Shown piece by piece: positions 1 through 9,072 of a stretch of DNA of 26,344 nucleotides. The translations under genes were made by a program, and so were the position numbers. Each line of letters opens with the position of its first letter. Position 1 is the first letter of the stretch. The notes under the pieces are model-generated. The model did no database searches, was not told where the DNA came from, and was given only the letters and a program-made list of their open reading frames with translations. Source of the stretch: CAZFER01 sp964517495 (GTDB taxonomy: Bacteria; Hinthialibacterota; Hinthialibacteria; Hinthialibacterales; Hinthialibacteraceae); NCBI GenBank assembly GCA_964517495.1, contig CAZFER010000084.1, positions 1-26,344 on the forward strand. The letters run 5' to 3'.

Positions 1-65
1 ACCGTTTTCATGTTGCGAAACGCCTGTTCCACATATTTCAAATCCTTATAGCGGTTTCCTTCGAA
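1..65 (-). pseudogene. IS transposase fragment (IS1634/IS4-like), cut by window edge
   Basis: Read leftward from 65, the minus strand gives a peptide containing YKDLKYVEQAFRNMKT. This resembles the conserved block of IS1634/IS4-type DDE transposases (Y-x-D-L-x-x-V-E-x-A-F-R-x-(L/M)-K-T), which lies near the catalytic Glu in the C-terminal part. The frame is closed immediately upstream by a stop at 68-66, so no transposase N-terminus is attached. The piece is therefore a remnant, or the C-terminal end of a copy broken at this point. Its continuation lies outside the window. The break coincides, within a few bases, with the start of the antitoxin remnant on the other strand. The family assignment rests on about 20 residues. 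Confidence 0.55.
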
Positions 66-69
66 TTAA

Positions 70-213
70 TTATTACCTAAGTTCCGTTTGACGAGAAACC
101 ACCACAAAAAAAATCGAAAGCCAGGGGCAATGAAAGGGGAAATTTGGATATCTCCCGATTTTGATGCTCCATTACCCGATGAAATAGTTCGTCTATTCGG
201 AATAATTGATTAA
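70..213 (+). pseudogene. C-terminal remnant of a Phd/YefM-type antitoxin
   Basis: The plus-strand frame open from 70 (after a stop at 67-69) ends in RKPGAMKGEIWISPDFDAPL followed by PDEIVRLFG and TAA. This matches the usual C-terminal tail of Phd-family antitoxins paired with VapC toxins (…KG-x-I-x-(I/M)-x-x-D-F-D-A-P-L-P-x-E-I…). The tail is the part of these antitoxins that wraps and inhibits the toxin. The N-terminal DNA-binding half, typically about 50 residues, is missing. An internal ATG at 130 would give only 27 residues. The TAA at 211-213 abuts the GTG of the toxin remnant, the tight coupling typical of these pairs. The remnant begins where the transposase fragment ends. Confidence 0.6.
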
Positions 214-381
214 GTGAAACTCTTGCTTGATGCTCATACACTCCTATGGTGGTTAGATGACAATCCAACCCTCTCAACTGAATCACGATCAGCAATGAGA
301 CAATGTATTACTTTAACATCCTTCGAGGCTATAATTTCCTTTCCCCTTGAAAAACTTTCCATTCTTCATGATCATTTCTAA
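214..381 (+). pseudogene. VapC-like PIN toxin remnant, truncated
   Basis: A GTG start directly follows the antitoxin stop. The first 28 codons read V-K-L-L-L-D-A-H-T-L-L-W-W-L-D-D-N-P-T-L-S…, a clear match to the N-terminus of VapC-type PIN ribonucleases (M-K-L-L-L-D-T-H-x-L-L-W-W). The first catalytic Asp is residue 6. Intact members have about 130 residues, while this frame stops at 55. After residue 28 the similarity is lost. The last residues (L-S-I-L-H-D-H-F) only faintly recall the H-x-D-P-F-D motif near the C-terminus, so an internal deletion is possible. The remaining acidic residues of a PIN active site are absent, so an active toxin is not expected. Confidence 0.6.
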
Positions 382-383
382 AA

Positions 384-406
384 GGTGGATATTCAAAAAA
401 TCCACC
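384..406 (+). other. Short hairpin before glgB
   Basis: GGTGGAT (384-390) and ATCCACC (400-406) form a perfect 7-bp stem around a 9-nt A-rich loop. It begins three bases after the VapC-remnant stop and precedes the probable glgB ATG by about 40 bases. No U-run follows, so it is not a standard intrinsic terminator. It could be a leader hairpin. Its overlap with the GTG at 385 argues against initiation there. Confidence 0.4.
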
Positions 407-444
407 CAATTTATATTTATGTGAGCTCAATTTTGTTAAAGCCT

Positions 445-2379
445 ATGCAAACATCTCAATCTCAAACAGCCATTCGATATGACGTGACACGCCTCACGGA
501 AGATGATCTTTACCTCTTTAATGAGGGAAGCCACTTCCGTTTATATGAGAAACTTGGTGCTCATCCCATGACAGCGGAGGATGGAACGCATGGAACCTAT
601 TTCGCCGTGTGGGCACCTAATGCGCGCGATATCGCTGTAATGGGTGATTTTAACCAATGGTCCAATCAGACCCACTATCTTTCGCCACGCGGCGCTTCCG
701 GGATTTGGGAAGGGTTTATTCCTACCATCGATCAGAATTACCGCTATAAATTTCATATCCGCAGCCATCATAATAATTATGCGATTGACAAAGCGGATCC
801 CTATGGTTTCTTCCATGAAGTCCCCCCTTTAACCGCATCTGTGATCTGGAAACTGGATTATGAGTGGAACGATACAGACTGGATGCAAACGCGTAAAAAA
901 CACAACACCTATGATGCGCCCAAATCGGTTTACGAAATCCACCTTGGCTCCTGGATGCGCCATGTATATGAGGGTGATCGTCCGTTTACTTACCGTGAAT
1001 TGGCTCCCAAACTGGCAGCGTATGTCAGCGACATGGGATTTACTCATGTTGAATTTCTTCCCGTGATGGAGCATCCATTTTATGGTTCATGGGGATACCA
1101 GACCACGGGTTATTTTGCACCTACTAGCCGGTATGGCACACCCCAGGACTTTATGTATCTGGTGGATTACCTCCATCAGGCTGGTGTGGGAGTAATCCTG
1201 GATTGGGTTCCCTCTCATTTTCCAACCGATGCTCATGGACTTGCTTATTTTGATGGTACTCACCTTTATGAACACGCCGATCCCCGCCAAGGTCTTCATA
1301 AAGAGTGGGGCAGTTTGGTCTTCAATTATGGACGAAAAGAAGTCCAGAGTTTTCTCTTTAGCAGTGCCTTTTTCTGGGCGGAAAAATATCACATCGACGG
1401 TTTTCGTTTGGATGCTGTCGCCTCCATGCTTTATTTGGATTATTCACGCGAAGATGGTGAATGGGTTCCTAACAAATATGGGGGACGGGAAAACCTGGAG
1501 GCTATCGATTTTTTAAAACGTTTTAACCACGATCTTTTCGGTACTAATCCCGATATCCAAACTTACGCGGAAGAATCCACAGCCTGGCCGATGGTATCAC
1601 GTCCAACCTATTTGGGGGGATTAGGATTTGGTTATAAATGGGATATGGGGTGGATGAACGATACCTTATCCTATTACTCTGAAGAGCCGGTTTATAGAAA
1701 ATACCACCACAATAAATTAACCTTCCGCATGATTTACGCCTATTTCGAAAATTATATCCTCCCCCTTTCTCATGATGAGGTGGTACATGGGAAAGGCTCT
1801 TTATTGGGCAAAATGCCTGGGGATATCCTGCAGAAATTTGCCAACCTGCGAGTTCTGTTTGGAAATCAATACACTCAGCCAGGAAAAAAACTGTTGTTCA
1901 TGGGTTCAGAGATTGGACAGTGGAAAGAATGGGCCCATGACGAAGAGTTGGATTGGGGGCTACTTTCTTTCCCTTTGCACTCCGGTATCCAGCAATGGGT
2001 TCGCGACTTAAACCGCCTCTACAAACAGGAACCCGCCTTGCATGAATTGGATCATCATCCGGATGGATTTGAATGGATTGATTGCCTGGATAACGAAAAC
2101 AGCGTGATAAGTTTTCTTCGTAAAGGCCATAGCACCAGTGATTTCATTTTAGTCGTGCTCAACCATACTCCAGTGACCCGCTATCACTATCGAATCGGAG
2201 TGCCCTGCGATGGTTTTTGGGAAGAGAAACTCAATAGTGATTCAGAAATATATGGTGGTAATGGCCTGGGCAATTATGGAGGCTTCTACGCCGATCCAAT
2301 ACCTGACCATCATCATCCTTATTCGCTCAATCTACTTTTACCACCTTTAAGCTGCTTGATCTTCAAGCGAGCGGTGTAG
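445..2379 (+). CDS. glgB: 1,4-alpha-glucan branching enzyme (GH13)
   Basis: The enzyme introduces alpha-1,6 branches into glycogen by cutting and transferring alpha-1,4 chains in the cytoplasm. The frame stays open back to a GTG at 385. I prefer ATG 445 (644 residues) because residues before it have no family character and the GTG sits in a hairpin; neither start has a strong Shine-Dalgarno. Numbered from the GTG, an N-terminal CBM48 domain spans roughly 50-150 (YEKLGAHP, FAVWAPNA, GDFNQW). The GH13 barrel follows with DWVPSHF near 273, nucleophile Asp343 in DGFRLDAVAS, the acid/base Glu in YAEEST (396-397), and Asp464 in LSHDEVVHGK. A beta-sandwich C-terminal domain closes the protein. Length is normal for GlgB. 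No other glg gene is present, so the gene stands alone here, convergent with the CotH-domain gene 5 bp away. Confidence 0.95.
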   Translation: MQTSQSQTAIRYDVTRLTEDDLYLFNEGSHFRLYEKLGAHPMTAEDGTHGTYFAVWAPNARDIAVMGDFNQWSNQTHYLSPRGASGIWEGFIPTIDQNYRYKFHIRSHHNNYAIDKADPYGFFHEVPPLTASVIWKLDYEWNDTDWMQTRKKHNTYDAPKSVYEIHLGSWMRHVYEGDRPFTYRELAPKLAAYVSDMGFTHVEFLPVMEHPFYGSWGYQTTGYFAPTSRYGTPQDFMYLVDYLHQAGVGVILDWVPSHFPTDAHGLAYFDGTHLYEHADPRQGLHKEWGSLVFNYGRKEVQSFLFSSAFFWAEKYHIDGFRLDAVASMLYLDYSREDGEWVPNKYGGRENLEAIDFLKRFNHDLFGTNPDIQTYAEESTAWPMVSRPTYLGGLGFGYKWDMGWMNDTLSYYSEEPVYRKYHHNKLTFRMIYAYFENYILPLSHDEVVHGKGSLLGKMPGDILQKFANLRVLFGNQYTQPGKKLLFMGSEIGQWKEWAHDEELDWGLLSFPLHSGIQQWVRDLNRLYKQEPALHELDHHPDGFEWIDCLDNENSVISFLRKGHSTSDFILVVLNHTPVTRYHYRIGVPCDGFWEEKLNSDSEIYGGNGLGNYGGFYADPIPDHHHPYSLNLLLPPLSCLIFKRAV

Positions 2380-2384
2380 TTCTT

Positions 2385-5300
2385 TCAATAAATCATCCAG
2401 CCCTGAATATCTGTATTGATATTTGCTTTACCCGGTGTTGGTTCATCGATCGCCCAATTTGTGGGATCATTCCCATTCCGGTTTGCAGAAATTCGCTGCA
2501 ACACACTTTCTTGAGAGGGTGGCAACACCGGCCAGGGTGATTGATGGAAATAATACACCTCATCGATGATTCCCCAAGCATCCGGATTCCCTAACGAATC
2601 CAGGGAGAGCGGTTTTTCGATGGAGATACGCTCACCCTCATTGGAGATTTTACCTATATAAGGTCCAACCATTTGAAATAAATTATTTTGAAGGCCATAA
2701 GCGTGTTTAAAGGCTTCCAGGGCCGCCGTATTTTCAGGATCAAAACCAACTAAAAGGAGCCGATCCTTTGCTGGTAGTATTATACCATCCGGGAATATGT
2801 ACTCAATACCACCATCAACACGCCAGGGACCATATTCGTTTCTCAAGTTCACTTCAAAATCAAAGGGATTTACCAATTCGATAAACTCCAGATTTATAAC
2901 GCTCTCGGTATCCATTGGCCGGTACATTATTTCATCAATATATATGTGAGGAATGCCCGCTTGGTTTGCCTTATTAAACGTGGGAGGCATGGTATACAAC
3001 CAGGTTTCACCATCCCTATATCGGCCCAGGGTTTGACCTTCCTCTTGAGCTTTAAAGTCAACCGCATCGGCAACACGGTCTGTCCCGGTTATGCCCGGCA
3101 AGTAGGAAATATAAATTTCTTCACCTTCACGGCTTAGTCCAAAACCAGTGGTTATGGGATTATGAAAACCACTAATCTCATCAAAGGTAATTCGCTCACC
3201 CGGGTGTAGTTCCATTGATGGAATAGCCCATTTTTTTAGATCATCTCTATTGTCACTTAGATACCAATCACTTAGATTAATGGTTGTATTTGTGACATTA
3301 AATAATTCGATCCAGTCGTTGGAATCATGTTCAGGGTTATCCGATGAGTTATAACTCGTATTGGCGGCCAATTCATTCATGACGATATCCCGAATTGGCG
3401 CAGGATCAGCGGCCCCTGGTGTTCCCTTGATCCCACCGCTTATCCGCCAATTTCCACCATAATCCAATGAACCATTGTTTTGGCTTTCAACAGCTGAATC
3501 CAGAGGAACGAGCGAGTGTCCACTTCCATCCGCCGCTGTAGGCCAACCTCGGCCGTCGTTATAGGTAAACACGATCAGGTCGGTTTGTGTGGGATGATGG
3601 ATCAATTCAACCTGTTCCCCATCATTGGATATTTTTCCATCATAATAACCAAGCACGCGGGTATTTTCATCAACTCCATAATATTGACGAAAATCTGATA
3701 TATTGGCTTCTTCTCCGACAACAAGCAGATATTCCCCAGGCTGTATTTCAGTTCCAACGGGGAAGGTATAATCTATACCATCGACAAATCCAACACCGGT
3801 TAGTTTGAGTGGTGTGTCAGGATGGGTGTTATGGAATTCAACAAATTCGAATCCCCCTGCAGCGGGATTGTACATGACTTCGCTAATCCGCAAATGCTGT
3901 TGCAACCGTTCCAAATCAGTTATTGGCAAATCAACTTCGAAAGCCGCTTCGTTAAGCGCACTCCACACCTCTCCATCCAGTGAACGAGCCCGAATGGTTG
4001 TACTATCTGATAAAGTGATAGGACCGGTATATTGTGCTGCATCAGGCGCAATTGAACCACCGGTAAGGCGGGGATCGGAGCCATCAATTGTGTAATAAAT
4101 CGGTATCTGGTCCGAGGCGCCAGGATCGGGTATCGTGGCCTTTAGTTCCAAACCGAAAACAACATCACTGCTTGAACCATTGGTCTGGTGTACTTCGACA
4201 GCCAAAACATTTCGCCCCGGTTGTAATTGTTCAGCAGGGATTTCAAATGGTCCTTCGTATGCTGCATTGGATACTGTACGGTTGGCAAAAACGGAATGGC
4301 GGATGATAGAGGAAGGCATGCCAATACGATGCACTTCTTTTCCGTTCAAATAAATAACCGCCCCATCATCGACAATGGTACGTAATTCCAGGGTGGCCTG
4401 ATTTAAATCAAGTTCATTCCCCACCGTAAAATCCTTGCGGAAATAATATGTGGTTTCTCCCAACCGTAAGGCTGTGTTTTTTGGGGCGGGTAAATTTGAA
4501 CTTTCAACATACAATAAGGCTTCACCAGAGGGCCAACGGGAATCGTCGTAATTAATCTCACGCCACTCTGTACCCAGATCGGTTCCTGATTGATCATAAT
4601 TCCAAACATCTTCAATTTGTATAAGTTCATGAGCGATGACGGATTTGCTTTTGCTGGTCATGGTTAATTGAAAGCCGGGTTCGATTTTACCACCATGTTG
4701 GTTAAATTCCGGGGCTGAAATTGAAGGGAACAATCCAGCATCCCGCAATTGATCGACAACAATTTGTGTTCGTACCGGAAGGTAATCATTTAATATACGA
4801 TCCCGTTCAGGAATCCAATCATCATCGCGGGTGCGCGCTCGGCTGAAGCGTTTATCACCCCAACGGGCGGATTCGCCAACAATCGCTCGATCAATGAAAT
4901 CGGCGATTTCACGGTAACGTGCTATGGAGCGTTGGGGAGTAAAGGCACCCTCGTTGAAAAAATGTTTTTGGATACGATCTGCAAGTAAAATCCTGAATTC
5001 AGAATTCTGTTTTAGTTGTTGTAAAACATGGGCGGGATTATCCCGTCCATTATGGAAAGTGACGACATTGCGATCTGGCTCTTCCAGGGTCCATTCTGAA
5101 TCCCATGCAAAAAATTTGAATCCCTGACCTGGTTGACGATAACGGGCCGAATAAAAATTCCAGGGTGTACCACTCCCCCCAATAACGGTCGGTGCATCAC
5201 GATTCCCTGTATAATAAATGGTCAACATGTAATCGATTAGGTTTTCCACGTCAACATAGTTCTGAATCTCTTCATAGTGTTGCATGTCACCAAATCCACC

Positions 5301-7931
5301 CCGATTGGCGAGACTCATCATGGTATTCCATGCCTCTTTGTTTCCCGCTTTGACCTGTGTGGTTGAAACACCTCGAGTGCCACCCGTAATACAATCCCAA
5401 TCCTCCTTCTCTCCACCCATGTGTTCAGCCGCAAATGAATCATCAGGGCGCTCACAAATATTGTATAATCCCCAATACATGCCATTCAGATAGAGATGGA
5501 CATATGTTCCATGGGAAGCGGGCTGGCCGGTGGCCAGTTGGGTGCGGCGTGAAAATTCATCCCGCATATATTCCGCTTTTCCAATGTTGCTGCCAAAACC
5601 ACCTTCACTGGCATGCCATGTGTAGTTGTAATTGCCTCGAATGGTCAACGTATCAAACTCTTCGACAGGGGAATTCTTGAACAAGGGATAACGTAGTTTT
5701 GCAGCGCCATAATCCCGCTTGAATAAAACTCGTAATGAATGCTTTAAATGACTGGGAGTCCGGCTATAACCTCCCTGTATGCGTATCCCATTATTGATTT
5801 GAAAACCACGGCCGCCATCGGGCAAGATCAATTCCGTCGAGCATGGCCGTTCCCAAAGCACACCTTTGTTATTGGTGTGAGTATAAATTCCCCTCCGGCG
5901 TCCAAATAAATCTTCAATGTCCATGACAATCGATAGGGAAGCGATCGATTTTAAATCTTCTTTAATCGTATCTTGATAACGGGGATCGTTGATTGCATTG
6001 GGATCCATCTCATAATCCGCTGATGCGCCGGAACCCCACGCGGTGGGGTAACCTGCAGGACGTTCTTGTTGGAGCACATCATCAAGGAAAATATACGTTT
6101 GCGTATTAACCCGTGATGTTTGATATTCGGGACGGAAGGCGGCAGCGCGCAAGGTTGTGGTGCGAGTTATGGATATCGGTTCAGAATAAACTTGACCGTT
6201 TGTTTCAGTGGGTGCGCTTCCATCGATCGTGAAGCGAATGACGGTTTCTGGGGATGGTGTACTCAACGCCACTTCGATCGGATCTTCATAAAAACCATGA
6301 GGTATACTCAATATAGGTTGTTCTAAAAACCCTAAAACACCATCACTATTATCTGCACCTGGGGTAGCTTCATTAAGGTACCGTTCCAGGTTTTCATTGA
6401 TTAATGTGGTTGAAAGTTCAGCGAGGATAAGAAAATCATCATCGTTTGCCGAGGCATTCAAACCATGAATGGCTAGGATATTTTCTTCCTCTTGCAACTG
6501 GTTTGAATCAGCAATAAAACTAAATGATTCAGGTTGAGCCGTATCAATGTCTGATCGGCTTTGTTCAGCCTGAGAATCCCATTTTAACGTATCGGGTGTA
6601 TTTCGTCGTGCCACCTCGGTTCCATTTATATAAGCAGTGAATCCGTCATTATAATACATCGTTAAGGTAAGTGCATACTTTTTGGTTGTATCCTTTACTG
6701 TAAATGGGAATCGGATATAGGCTGACGCATTCAAACCAAACATTTCAGTTTGTACATCTTGATGAATAAACGTTCCAAATCCTTCCATCCCAATTCCACC
6801 ATTCATGAAATCACCAACCAGGCGGAAAACTGTTGGATCGAAAGCTGCATGTTCTCCTTTTGCAGCAAAGAGTTCCAACTCCGCACCACCGCCTCGCTCA
6901 AAATAAACTAATTCAACAGCATGTTCACCCGCAGTAAGGGTGGTGATCCCCAATGTGTCCTGGGGGGCATGAGTGGTATCATCTACAATGACGTCTCTTC
7001 CATCGATACGCAGACGGGCTCCATCATCCGAATTGATTCCAAACGTCCATGTTCCACTCTCAGGGATCACGATTGCCCCTGTTGCCCAAACGACGAAATC
7101 ATCGATATCATCGGTTATAGATTGACCGGGAAAGGGTATATTGTCATTAAAATGGCCTCCTCCACTGTTATCCACAAAATTAATGGTATCCACCAATTCT
7201 GTGATTTCATCAAGGCGAAAAGTTGGATTATCAATAACCCGGTCAGCGTTGGATAAATTGCTAATTTGTATACGTGCTTGAAAAACATTTACCGTGAATT
7301 TTCCCGGTTTTGAACCAAAACCCACACCGTTTTGAACTTCATTCCAAAGTGAATCATTAAAAGAGGGAAGGGTCCAATCCAATCCCAAGGTTTCATCGTT
7401 TGGAACGAATAATTTTCCTTCACTCTCATTATCAATTGCTCGGGAAGTGAGTGAATAAAGCCCATAGGATACGTTTTCTCGTTGTTCCGGAAAACGAGGA
7501 GCATATTCATGATGAATAGTTGTGCCGTCAGGTTCGACCAGCGCCAAATATTCACCCTCGGCATTAAGATTGAAATTAGTATGAAATGGAGAATTGCTTG
7601 ATTTTCTGTTTTTCCCGGAAGCAAAAAGGACAAGATAGTCGCCTGAAGCCATTTGTTTATCCGGAAATTGCCATAATGTCAGATTCTCAGGATCATCCGT
7701 AAGATACCACCCCTCCAAATTAACAGAGGATGAACCGGCATTAAAGATTTCGATCCAATCGGAATACTCTCCATCTTCATCTTGCAACGTGTTTTGATTA
7801 TCCGACATGAATTCGGATATCTGTAGACTTGGGATTGATTGAGCATAAATATAATTAAAGAAACTCAAAAAAATAATAATTAATACGATCCATATTGATT
7901 TTGTGATAATAGAAAGAAATAATTTCAACAT
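2385..7931 (-). CDS. Giant secreted CotH / lamin-tail / PA14 multidomain protein
   Basis: About 1,848 residues. The start at 7931 is preferred over the in-frame ATG at 7970 because AAGGA lies 5 nt upstream (plus 7937-7941) and the protein then begins with a standard signal peptide (about residues 1-30, cleavage after YIYA). Approximate order: lamin-tail-like domain (34-150, SDWIEIFNAG), PA14-like domain (216-360, INSDDGARLRIDG), galactose-binding-like region, chitobiase/FN3-associated repeat (540-615, FTIDGSAPT), CotH kinase-like domain (660-1040), beta-sandwich (1110-1265), second chitobiase-type repeat (YYTIDGSDPR), then three more lamin-tail-like segments. The CotH domain has NRDA (Asp912) and FFAWDSEW (Asp944), matching the conserved acidic positions of CotH protein kinases. 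No dockerin, anchor or type IX sorting domain is visible. Substrate and ligand are unknown. Confidence 0.85.
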   Translation of the reverse strand: MLKLFLSIITKSIWIVLIIIFLSFFNYIYAQSIPSLQISEFMSDNQNTLQDEDGEYSDWIEIFNAGSSSVNLEGWYLTDDPENLTLWQFPDKQMASGDYLVLFASGKNRKSSNSPFHTNFNLNAEGEYLALVEPDGTTIHHEYAPRFPEQRENVSYGLYSLTSRAIDNESEGKLFVPNDETLGLDWTLPSFNDSLWNEVQNGVGFGSKPGKFTVNVFQARIQISNLSNADRVIDNPTFRLDEITELVDTINFVDNSGGGHFNDNIPFPGQSITDDIDDFVVWATGAIVIPESGTWTFGINSDDGARLRIDGRDVIVDDTTHAPQDTLGITTLTAGEHAVELVYFERGGGAELELFAAKGEHAAFDPTVFRLVGDFMNGGIGMEGFGTFIHQDVQTEMFGLNASAYIRFPFTVKDTTKKYALTLTMYYNDGFTAYINGTEVARRNTPDTLKWDSQAEQSRSDIDTAQPESFSFIADSNQLQEEENILAIHGLNASANDDDFLILAELSTTLINENLERYLNEATPGADNSDGVLGFLEQPILSIPHGFYEDPIEVALSTPSPETVIRFTIDGSAPTETNGQVYSEPISITRTTTLRAAAFRPEYQTSRVNTQTYIFLDDVLQQERPAGYPTAWGSGASADYEMDPNAINDPRYQDTIKEDLKSIASLSIVMDIEDLFGRRRGIYTHTNNKGVLWERPCSTELILPDGGRGFQINNGIRIQGGYSRTPSHLKHSLRVLFKRDYGAAKLRYPLFKNSPVEEFDTLTIRGNYNYTWHASEGGFGSNIGKAEYMRDEFSRRTQLATGQPASHGTYVHLYLNGMYWGLYNICERPDDSFAAEHMGGEKEDWDCITGGTRGVSTTQVKAGNKEAWNTMMSLANRGGFGDMQHYEEIQNYVDVENLIDYMLTIYYTGNRDAPTVIGGSGTPWNFYSARYRQPGQGFKFFAWDSEWTLEEPDRNVVTFHNGRDNPAHVLQQLKQNSEFRILLADRIQKHFFNEGAFTPQRSIARYREIADFIDRAIVGESARWGDKRFSRARTRDDDWIPERDRILNDYLPVRTQIVVDQLRDAGLFPSISAPEFNQHGGKIEPGFQLTMTSKSKSVIAHELIQIEDVWNYDQSGTDLGTEWREINYDDSRWPSGEALLYVESSNLPAPKNTALRLGETTYYFRKDFTVGNELDLNQATLELRTIVDDGAVIYLNGKEVHRIGMPSSIIRHSVFANRTVSNAAYEGPFEIPAEQLQPGRNVLAVEVHQTNGSSSDVVFGLELKATIPDPGASDQIPIYYTIDGSDPRLTGGSIAPDAAQYTGPITLSDSTTIRARSLDGEVWSALNEAAFEVDLPITDLERLQQHLRISEVMYNPAAGGFEFVEFHNTHPDTPLKLTGVGFVDGIDYTFPVGTEIQPGEYLLVVGEEANISDFRQYYGVDENTRVLGYYDGKISNDGEQVELIHHPTQTDLIVFTYNDGRGWPTAADGSGHSLVPLDSAVESQNNGSLDYGGNWRISGGIKGTPGAADPAPIRDIVMNELAANTSYNSSDNPEHDSNDWIELFNVTNTTINLSDWYLSDNRDDLKKWAIPSMELHPGERITFDEISGFHNPITTGFGLSREGEEIYISYLPGITGTDRVADAVDFKAQEEGQTLGRYRDGETWLYTMPPTFNKANQAGIPHIYIDEIMYRPMDTESVINLEFIELVNPFDFEVNLRNEYGPWRVDGGIEYIFPDGIILPAKDRLLLVGFDPENTAALEAFKHAYGLQNNLFQMVGPYIGKISNEGERISIEKPLSLDSLGNPDAWGIIDEVYYFHQSPWPVLPPSQESVLQRISANRNGNDPTNWAIDEPTPGKANINTDIQGWMIY

Positions 7932-7936
7932 AATGT

Positions 7937-7941
7937 TCCTT
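7937..7941 (-). promoter_or_regulatory. Ribosome binding site deciding the CotH-gene start
   Basis: AAGGA on the minus strand, 5 nt before the ATG at 7931. The alternative upstream ATG at 7970 has no such site. Confidence 0.6.
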
Positions 7942-7970
7942 AAAAAAAATTGTATGGCAATTACCATCAT

Positions 7971-8108
7971 GAATCATTTATAATTAGGTAATTTCTCTTG
8001 AATAGAGGTATCGTAACATATTCCTAATATAATCTTAATTTTTAATATAGTGCAAGACACAGCGTTTGTAACAGAAATAAAGACATTTTTCCTGGAGAAA
8101 ACCTTTCT
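7971..8108. promoter_or_regulatory. AT-rich divergent promoter region
   Basis: This 138-bp spacer separates the divergent CotH-domain and GNAT genes and must carry both promoters. It is strongly AT-rich. An exact TATAAT occurs on the plus strand at 8028-8033, about 75 bp before the GNAT start, but no convincing -35 lies 16-18 bp upstream. GGAG about 13 nt before the GNAT ATG is a weak ribosome binding site. Confidence 0.3.
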
Positions 8109-8975
8109 ATGAGTCAATTAAAGAAAGTCCCATTTTCGATTAGAACCATGACGGAGAGTGATTTCCCCCGCTGTCAACAATTGCGCGAACAGGCAGGTTG
8201 GAATCAAACTCTCATGGATTGGCAGCGCTTCTTATCCTACAATCCGGAAGGTTGTTTCGTGGCGGAAAGCGATTCAGAAGTGGTTGGCACAGTATGCACC
8301 ATTCCCTATCAAGACCGGTTTGGCTGGGTCGCCATGGTGATCGTTGATAAAAACCACCGGCGTGAAGGAATAGGAACTTTCTTGCTAAAAAAGGGAATCC
8401 AGCATCTCGAGCAACGAGGATTAACCGTAAAATTGGACGCGACTCCGGAAGGTAAGTTATTATATGACACCCTGGGTTTTGAAGATGAATATGGAGCGGC
8501 CCGCTATGAGGCTCAGAATTTGGAAATTCCCCAAGTTGATATACAGTACAAAACCATTGAATTAGCTGACCTTGATTCGCTTGACCGGTTTGATACACCC
8601 ATTTTTGGTGCGTCACGCAAACAGGTTTTGCTTTCGTATCTCAAGAAATATAAAGGATTTGGATTTATGATCCATGAGATGGATGAAATCGCTGGATACA
8701 TTCTGGCACGTGAAGGCACGAACGCGTTTCATATTGGTCCATGGGTTGCTGTTAATACCCAAGTTGCGCGCCAACTATTAGCGGTGATGTTGATGAACCG
8801 TAAACCAGGCAAAGTATTCATTGATATTGTCGAGCCCAATCCATATGGGTTGAATATCATCGAGCAATTAGGCTTTCAACAACAACGCCCCTTCATCCGC
8901 ATGTATAAAGGAAAAAACACCCATCCTGGCCACCCCGAACTCATCTATGCTATCAGCGGCCCTGAACTGGGATGA
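8109..8975 (+). CDS. GNAT-family N-acetyltransferase, two-domain
   Basis: A 288-residue cytoplasmic acyltransferase predicted to move an acetyl group from acetyl-CoA to an amine; the substrate is not evident. Residues 10-135 form a typical GNAT fold: beta strands with VGTVCTIPYQ, then VIVDKNHRREGIGTFLLKKG, where R84-R-E-G-I-G-T is the acetyl-CoA pyrophosphate loop, and LYDTLGF near 118-124. Residues 150-285 form a second, diverged GNAT-like half lacking that loop, ending IIEQLGFQQQRPFIRMYKG. This matches single-chain tandem GNATs with an Acetyltransf_18-type C-terminal domain. The gene is convergent with the exported methyltransferase gene and shares its terminator hairpin. Confidence 0.85.
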   Translation: MSQLKKVPFSIRTMTESDFPRCQQLREQAGWNQTLMDWQRFLSYNPEGCFVAESDSEVVGTVCTIPYQDRFGWVAMVIVDKNHRREGIGTFLLKKGIQHLEQRGLTVKLDATPEGKLLYDTLGFEDEYGAARYEAQNLEIPQVDIQYKTIELADLDSLDRFDTPIFGASRKQVLLSYLKKYKGFGFMIHEMDEIAGYILAREGTNAFHIGPWVAVNTQVARQLLAVMLMNRKPGKVFIDIVEPNPYGLNIIEQLGFQQQRPFIRMYKGKNTHPGHPELIYAISGPELG

Positions 8976-9010
8976 CCGAATAACAATTTCCTACCCTCCA
9001 TGTTCTGATT

Positions 9011-9045
9011 TATGCAACAAGGGGATTGGAACCCCTTGTTGCATA
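9011..9045. terminator. Bidirectional intrinsic terminator
   Basis: A perfect 14-bp inverted repeat, TATGCAACAAGGGG (9011-9024) and CCCCTTGTTGCATA (9032-9045), with a 7-nt loop ATTGGAA. It sits between the GNAT stop (8975) and the methyltransferase stop (9073). The flanks are only moderately U-rich in either direction. Position and symmetry suggest it ends transcription from both sides. Confidence 0.75.
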
Positions 9046-9072
9046 TAAGAATGAATCGGGGCAATACCCCAA

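Noticed and set aside
77..295. 72-residue minus-strand frame
   Set aside because: It lies antisense to the antitoxin and toxin remnants, whose plus-strand peptides match known families; this frame has no recognisable features.
385..444. GTG start for glgB at 385
   Set aside because: The first 20 residues are not family-like, the GTG is inside a hairpin and there is no ribosome binding site; ATG 445 fits better.
7289..7633. 114-residue minus-strand frame inside the CotH gene
   Set aside because: It is a shadow of the large gene in another frame; the main frame has continuous domain structure here.
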